From: a bacterium
Lineage (GTDB): Bacteria > CBDUZB01 > JAGLHV01
Length of the DNA: 9,709 nt
Assembly: GCA_023143305.1 (NCBI GenBank)
Contig: JAGLHV010000030.1
Coordinates: 1 to 9,709 of the forward strand
Direction: 5' to 3'
How positions within the stretch are numbered: position 1 is the stretch's first letter; each line of letters opens with the position of its first letter. Positions 6,802-9,709 of this stretch are shown here, piece by piece. The position numbers and the translations under genes were made by a program. Under the pieces are notes generated by a model. The model had not been told where the DNA came from. It saw only the letters and a program-made list of their open reading frames with translations, and did no database searches.

Positions 6802-8181
6802 TTATAATTTAATTTTTTTAAACTGTTCTAATAAACACCTACCTGTCTTCCAAACATCCCCCGCACCTAAAGTAATTACTATATCCCGGGGACGTAAAAG
6901 ATTAGTAAGATTTACCTGAAAAGCATCATTCAAGGGAAAATACTGAATATCTTTCCCATGTTTTTTAATATTCTTTAAAATCAACTGCGAAGTTATTCCG
7001 GGTATAGGTTTTTCCCCTGCCGGATAAATATCAAGTATTTTCACTATATCAGCATCCTTAAAACATTCTCCGAATTTCTGATAAAGGTCACGGGTACGAG
7101 TATAGCGATGAGGCTGAAAAACAACTACCAATCTCCGATGAGGCCATATTTTCTTAATTGTTTCCAAGGTAAATTGTATTGCTGTAGGATGATGTGCATA
7201 ATCGTCAATAACCAAAAAACCGTTTTCTTCTCCAACAATTTCCATTCTTCTTTTTACCCCTTTAAAATCTCCCAATGCTTCCTTAATACAAGAAAAATCA
7301 ATACCTAATTCCAGACCACACACAATACCGGCAAGAGCGTTACTTACATTATGCATTCCCAAAACACCAATTTTTACTCTACCTAATTTTTCTCCTTTTT
7401 GCTCTACATCAAATTCACATCCAACTTCTCCGAACTTAATATTCCCGGCAAAAAAATCAGCAGGGGTTTCTACCCCATAGGTAAAATATTTTCTATCAAT
7501 CTGTTCATAAATATCCCTTAAATTTTTGTTATCATTACATAAAATAGCACACCCATAAAAAGGCACTTTATTTATAAACTGGACAAATGCTTTTTGTATA
7601 TTTTCCATATTACCATAATAATCAAGATGGTCATTATCAATGTTGGTAATCACTGCAATAGTAGGAGTCAATTTCAAAAAAGAACCATCGCTTTCATCTG
7701 CTTCCGCCACTAAATAATCCCCCTTACCCAGTTTCGCGCCTCCTCCAATATTATTAAATCGTCCCCCAACCACTACCGTAGGATCAAACCCTCCCTGGGC
7801 TAAGACCCATGCAGTCATAGAAGTAGTAGTAGTTTTTCCATGTGTTCCCGCAATTGCTACTGCATATTTTAAACGCATTAATTCAGCCAGCATTTCTGCC
7901 CGACGGATAACCGGAATGTTTTTCGTTTTTGCTTCCTGTATTTCAATATTATTACGGTCAATAGCAGTAGAGGAAACCACTACATGAACATCATTTATAT
8001 TCTCCCTGCGGTGTCCAATAAAAATATTTCCACCCATTTTTGCCAATCTCTGAGTAACTTCTGTTTCTTTTAAATCCGAACCGGAAACCCTATATCCCAT
8101 ATTTATTAATATTTCGGCAATCCCATTCATTCCTGATCCGCCAATACCAACAAAATGAATATGTTTAATTTTTTTAAACAT
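6802..8181 (-). CDS. murC: UDP-N-acetylmuramate--L-alanine ligase MurC
   Basis: First of the ATP-dependent Mur ligases; adds L-alanine to UDP-MurNAc in the cytoplasm. The 459-aa length is normal. The N-terminal UDP-binding Rossmann part shows HFVGIGGSGMNG (9-20) and SGSD (33-36). The central ATP-binding domain has AGTHGKTTT (111-119), EADESDGS (160-167), where MurC-type enzymes bind metal and substrate, and TNIDNDHLDYYG (179-190). GMHNVSNALA (275-284) opens the C-terminal domain, followed by GVKRRME (308-314) and IDDYAHHPT (325-333), a MurC hallmark that separates it from MurD/E/F. The start is clear: AAGGGGG sits 4 nt before the ATG. It is preceded by an unusual 285-nt gap after murG. E. coli MurC can mis-add L-Ser, the error corrected by PgeF, a homologue of which is encoded at the left edge of this window. 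Confidence 0.98.
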   Translation of the reverse strand: MFKKIKHIHFVGIGGSGMNGIAEILINMGYRVSGSDLKETEVTQRLAKMGGNIFIGHRRENINDVHVVVSSTAIDRNNIEIQEAKTKNIPVIRRAEMLAELMRLKYAVAIAGTHGKTTTTSMTAWVLAQGGFDPTVVVGGRFNNIGGGAKLGKGDYLVAEADESDGSFLKLTPTIAVITNIDNDHLDYYGNMENIQKAFVQFINKVPFYGCAILCNDNKNLRDIYEQIDRKYFTYGVETPADFFAGNIKFGEVGCEFDVEQKGEKLGRVKIGVLGMHNVSNALAGIVCGLELGIDFSCIKEALGDFKGVKRRMEIVGEENGFLVIDDYAHHPTAIQFTLETIKKIWPHRRLVVVFQPHRYTRTRDLYQKFGECFKDADIVKILDIYPAGEKPIPGITSQLILKNIKKHGKDIQYFPLNDAFQVNLTNLLRPRDIVITLGAGDVWKTGRCLLEQFKKIKL

Positions 8182-8280
8182 TACACCCCCTTCAAATAAA
8201 TAATCAATCCTTAAAACTAAATTTTAAACAAAAGAAAAATAAGTTTTGAACATTCTAATTTGGAATTTTTAATTTTACTG

Positions 8281-8338
8281 CCTGTCCACCCACAAGGTGG
8301 ATCTGCTACGCCTCAGTCGCTTGTCCGCCTCTGGAGGA
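8281..8338. repeat. GC-rich double-hairpin element, probable dispersed repeat
   Basis: A 58-bp block clearly richer in G+C than its surroundings. It holds two hairpins: TCCACC/GGTGGA with a 5-nt loop (8285-8301), and TCCGCC/GGAGGA with a 3-nt loop and one mismatch (8324-8338). Each left arm is preceded by TG, giving the shared pattern TGTCCnCC. The two are joined by a 22-nt linker. Composition, paired palindromes and intergenic position resemble REP- or MITE-like repeats. I see only one copy, so calling it dispersed is inference. Confidence 0.55.
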
Positions 8339-8352
8339 AATTAGGCTAATTT
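8338..8352. repeat. odd perfect palindrome, operator-like
   Basis: AAATTAG-G-CTAATTT: perfect 7-bp arms around a single central base. It begins at the last base of the GC-rich element and ends inside the -10 hexamer of the possible murC promoter on the minus strand. It could be a protein-binding site, or the edge of the repeat element. Confidence 0.4.
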
Positions 8353-8374
8353 AGATGATATGATAAAGTGTCAA
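8348..8374 (-). promoter_or_regulatory. weak candidate sigma70-type promoter for murC
   Basis: On the minus strand a perfect TTGACA (8369-8374) is followed after 15 nt by TAAATT (8348-8353; 4 of 6 matches to TATAAT). The spacer is shorter than the preferred 16-18 nt, and a 17-nt spacing gives only a 3-of-6 hexamer. The murC start would be about 165 nt downstream. It sits in the one gap long enough to need its own promoter, but the match alone is not strong. Confidence 0.3.
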
Positions 8375-8432
8375 GCTTTCCCTGAAAGATAATATACTAC
8401 CTTTCAACGAAATTACTAAAAAGGGGGAAAGC
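8375..8432. repeat. nested inverted repeat upstream of murC
   Basis: The outer arms are perfect 8-mers, GCTTTCCC (8375-8382) and GGGAAAGC (8425-8432). Directly inside them, TGAAAG (8383-8388) pairs with CTTTCA (8401-8406) around a 12-nt AT-rich loop. In the minus-strand RNA one side would be a continuous 14-nt strand, with the other broken by an 18-nt bulge. A competing small hairpin (CTTTC-CCT-GAAAG) overlaps it. It begins 34 nt after the murG stop. No U-run follows, so it is not a normal terminator; an RNA-processing or regulatory structure, or repeat DNA, is possible. Confidence 0.45.
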
Positions 8433-8466
8433 ATAACAACAAATCATTTATCAACAATATTTCATA

Positions 8467-9549
8467 TTATACTAAAGATTCAATCACTTTCATAACCCTA
8501 TTTGTTGCATCCGGGTTACATATTTTTTTACAGGCGGAAGATAATTCTTTTAATTTTTCTTTATGTAAAAATAAATCCAAAACAACATTAACCAAAACAG
8601 AACTATCTAATTCTGATTCTTTGATTAAAATAGCCGCACCCCTTGAACTGAGATAGCGGGCATTTATTAGTTGATGTTTTGCCGTAGCATGAGGATAAGG
8701 AATTAATATACTGGGTTTAGCTTGTGCTATTATTTCAGAAATAGTAACCGCTCCGGATCTGGAAATAATTAAATCAGCTAAAACATAAGCATCAGCTATA
8801 TTTTCCATATAAGGAGTAACATAGGCACAAAGACCTCCTGCTCGATACCCTTTTTCTACTGCATCAAAATCTTTCCACCCGGTAAGATGAATAAATTGTA
8901 TCTTTTCTTTCCAATCTTGTAATAATTCCAACATTCCTATAGTAAGTAAATTAATCGCATGCGCACCTAAACTACCCCCAAAGATGAAAACAGAAAATTT
9001 ATCAGGACTTAAACGTAAACGGCCAAAGGCCTTGTCTCTATCTGCTAATAATATTTCCCGCCGTACCGGTACTCCCGTATAAATTACATTCTTAGACGAA
9101 AAAAATTTAATAGAATCCTTAAAACCTATTACTACTTTATTAGCTATTTTAGATAAAAAACGATTAGCCAGGCCCACCACCACATTGGGCTCATGAATAA
9201 CAACGGGTATTTTATAAACCTTAGCCGCTAAAATTACCGGTGGACAAACATATCCCCCTATTCCTATGATTAAATGAGGACGATTCCCGGTTAATATTTT
9301 TATTGCTTGAAAAAACCCATAAATTAATTTAAAAATAAAAGCAAAAAAGTCTAAAGAAATTTTTCTGGGCATCCCTATAGTAGAAATTGGAGAAAATTTA
9401 AATCCTGCCTTTTTGATAATTTCTTCAACCTGTTTTTTGTCAGGGCCGACAAAAACAACCTCCCAGGATTTTTCAACTAAACGGGCAGCTATAGCAATCC
9501 CCGGATAAATATGTCCCCCTGTTCCTCCGGTCACAATTAAAATCCGCAT
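8467..9549 (-). CDS. murG: UDP-GlcNAc:lipid I N-acetylglucosaminyltransferase MurG
   Basis: Peripheral membrane GT-B glycosyltransferase that adds GlcNAc to lipid I to make lipid II on the inner face of the membrane. At 360 aa it is of normal length. The N-terminal domain has the glycine loop TGGTGGHIYPG (7-17), a hydrophobic membrane-associating patch around 66-86, GIGGYVCPP (96-104) and HEPNVVVGLANR (119-130). The C-terminal domain has GGSLGAHAIN (191-200), SRSGAVTISEI (263-273), which contacts the UDP-GlcNAc donor, and PYPHATAKHQLINA (284-297). The ATG start has AGAGGA 5 nt upstream. It follows ftsW by 46 nt. The ftsW-murG-murC order is the standard dcw order, with murC set back by a long gap. 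Confidence 0.98.
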   Translation of the reverse strand: MRILIVTGGTGGHIYPGIAIAARLVEKSWEVVFVGPDKKQVEEIIKKAGFKFSPISTIGMPRKISLDFFAFIFKLIYGFFQAIKILTGNRPHLIIGIGGYVCPPVILAAKVYKIPVVIHEPNVVVGLANRFLSKIANKVVIGFKDSIKFFSSKNVIYTGVPVRREILLADRDKAFGRLRLSPDKFSVFIFGGSLGAHAINLLTIGMLELLQDWKEKIQFIHLTGWKDFDAVEKGYRAGGLCAYVTPYMENIADAYVLADLIISRSGAVTISEIIAQAKPSILIPYPHATAKHQLINARYLSSRGAAILIKESELDSSVLVNVVLDLFLHKEKLKELSSACKKICNPDATNRVMKVIESLV

Positions 9550-9595
9550 AGATTTCCTCTAAATATTAATCTGATTGAAACAAATCAACTAATTT

Positions 9596-9709
9596 TTAAT
9601 ACTTTGTCTGTCGGGAAATATTTAATAAAATACCTACTCCGATTAAATTAAATATTAAAGAAGAACCACCAAAAGACAAAAAAGGTAAGGGTAATCCTTT
9701 GGTCGGCAA
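9596..9709 (-). CDS. ftsW: FtsW (SEDS lipid II polymerase), C-terminal end only
   Basis: The last 37 codons and stop of a gene running in from the right edge. The segment reads [20 protein letters not shown], which matches the highly conserved end of FtsW/RodA/SpoVE proteins, followed by a final hydrophobic helix and a short basic tail ending QTKY. FtsW is the septal peptidoglycan polymerase working with FtsI and receives the lipid II made by MurG next door. Position immediately before murG supports FtsW over RodA. Nothing can be said about the rest of the protein. Confidence 0.9.
   Translation of the reverse strand: MPTKGLPLPFLSFGGSSLIFNLIGVGILLNISRQTKY

Larger units (their letters stand above)
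8182..8466. other. murG-murC intergenic region, non-coding
   Basis: At 285 nt this is the largest gap in the window. I find no credible gene in it. It holds, from left to right, the murC ribosome site (8186-8192), AT-rich DNA, a GC-rich hairpin block (8281-8338), an odd palindrome (8338-8352), a weak possible promoter for murC (8348-8374) and a nested inverted repeat (8375-8432). Base composition changes sharply at about 8279 and 8338, which suggests inserted DNA. Confidence 0.8.

Noticed and set aside
8281..8352. CRISPR-like array suggested by the paired hairpins.
   Set aside because: The two hairpins differ in sequence, and there are no regular repeats, spacers or cas genes.
8351..8434. 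Small minus-strand ORF of 27 codons (ATG at 8434) in the murG-murC gap.
   Set aside because: It has no ribosome site and lies across the nested inverted repeat and the candidate promoter; nothing supports translation.

Overview
This is an AT-rich window (roughly one third G+C by eye). Every gene lies on the minus strand, so reading follows falling coordinates. It is the distal part of a division and cell-wall (dcw) cluster. The order is ftsW (only its last 37 codons are inside, at the right edge), murG, murC, murB, ddl, ftsQ, ftsA, ftsZ, then a pilT-type ATPase gene and the start of a pgeF/yfiH/ylmD-family gene cut by the left edge.

The genes cover the end of lipid II synthesis and the start of septum assembly. 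MurB and MurC make UDP-MurNAc and add L-Ala, Ddl makes D-Ala-D-Ala, and MurG completes lipid II. FtsW polymerises it at the septum, with FtsQ as scaffold, while FtsA tethers FtsZ to the membrane. Two downstream genes are less usual company. The PilT-like protein is a hexameric twitching-pilus retraction-type motor, with no other pilus gene visible. The PgeF-family protein may clean up UDP-MurNAc-L-Ser, a known error product of MurC, which is encoded in the same cluster.

Most gaps are short (12 to 140 nt), which fits one long transcription unit. The exception is the 285-nt murG-murC gap (8182-8466). It holds a GC-rich, hairpin-forming block of about 58 bp in otherwise AT-rich DNA, an odd palindrome over a weak possible promoter, and a nested inverted repeat. 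It looks like an inserted dispersed repeat and is the only clearly foreign-looking DNA here. The ftsA-ftsZ gap holds an AT-rich hairpin followed by a T-run on the sense strand.

Organism: a low-GC bacterium with peptidoglycan and a divisome. No lpxC follows ftsZ, as it does in many Proteobacteria, and there is no sepF/ylmF block as in Bacillus, although a ylmD homologue is present. A deep-branching, possibly uncultured lineage (Atribacterota-like phyla, for example) would fit, but the sequence does not fix this. Core genes look intact and conventional. I see no CRISPR array, tRNA, rRNA, transposase or clearly new multi-gene system. The points of interest are the intergenic elements, the pilT/pgeF linkage and a Cys-for-Ser change in MurB.
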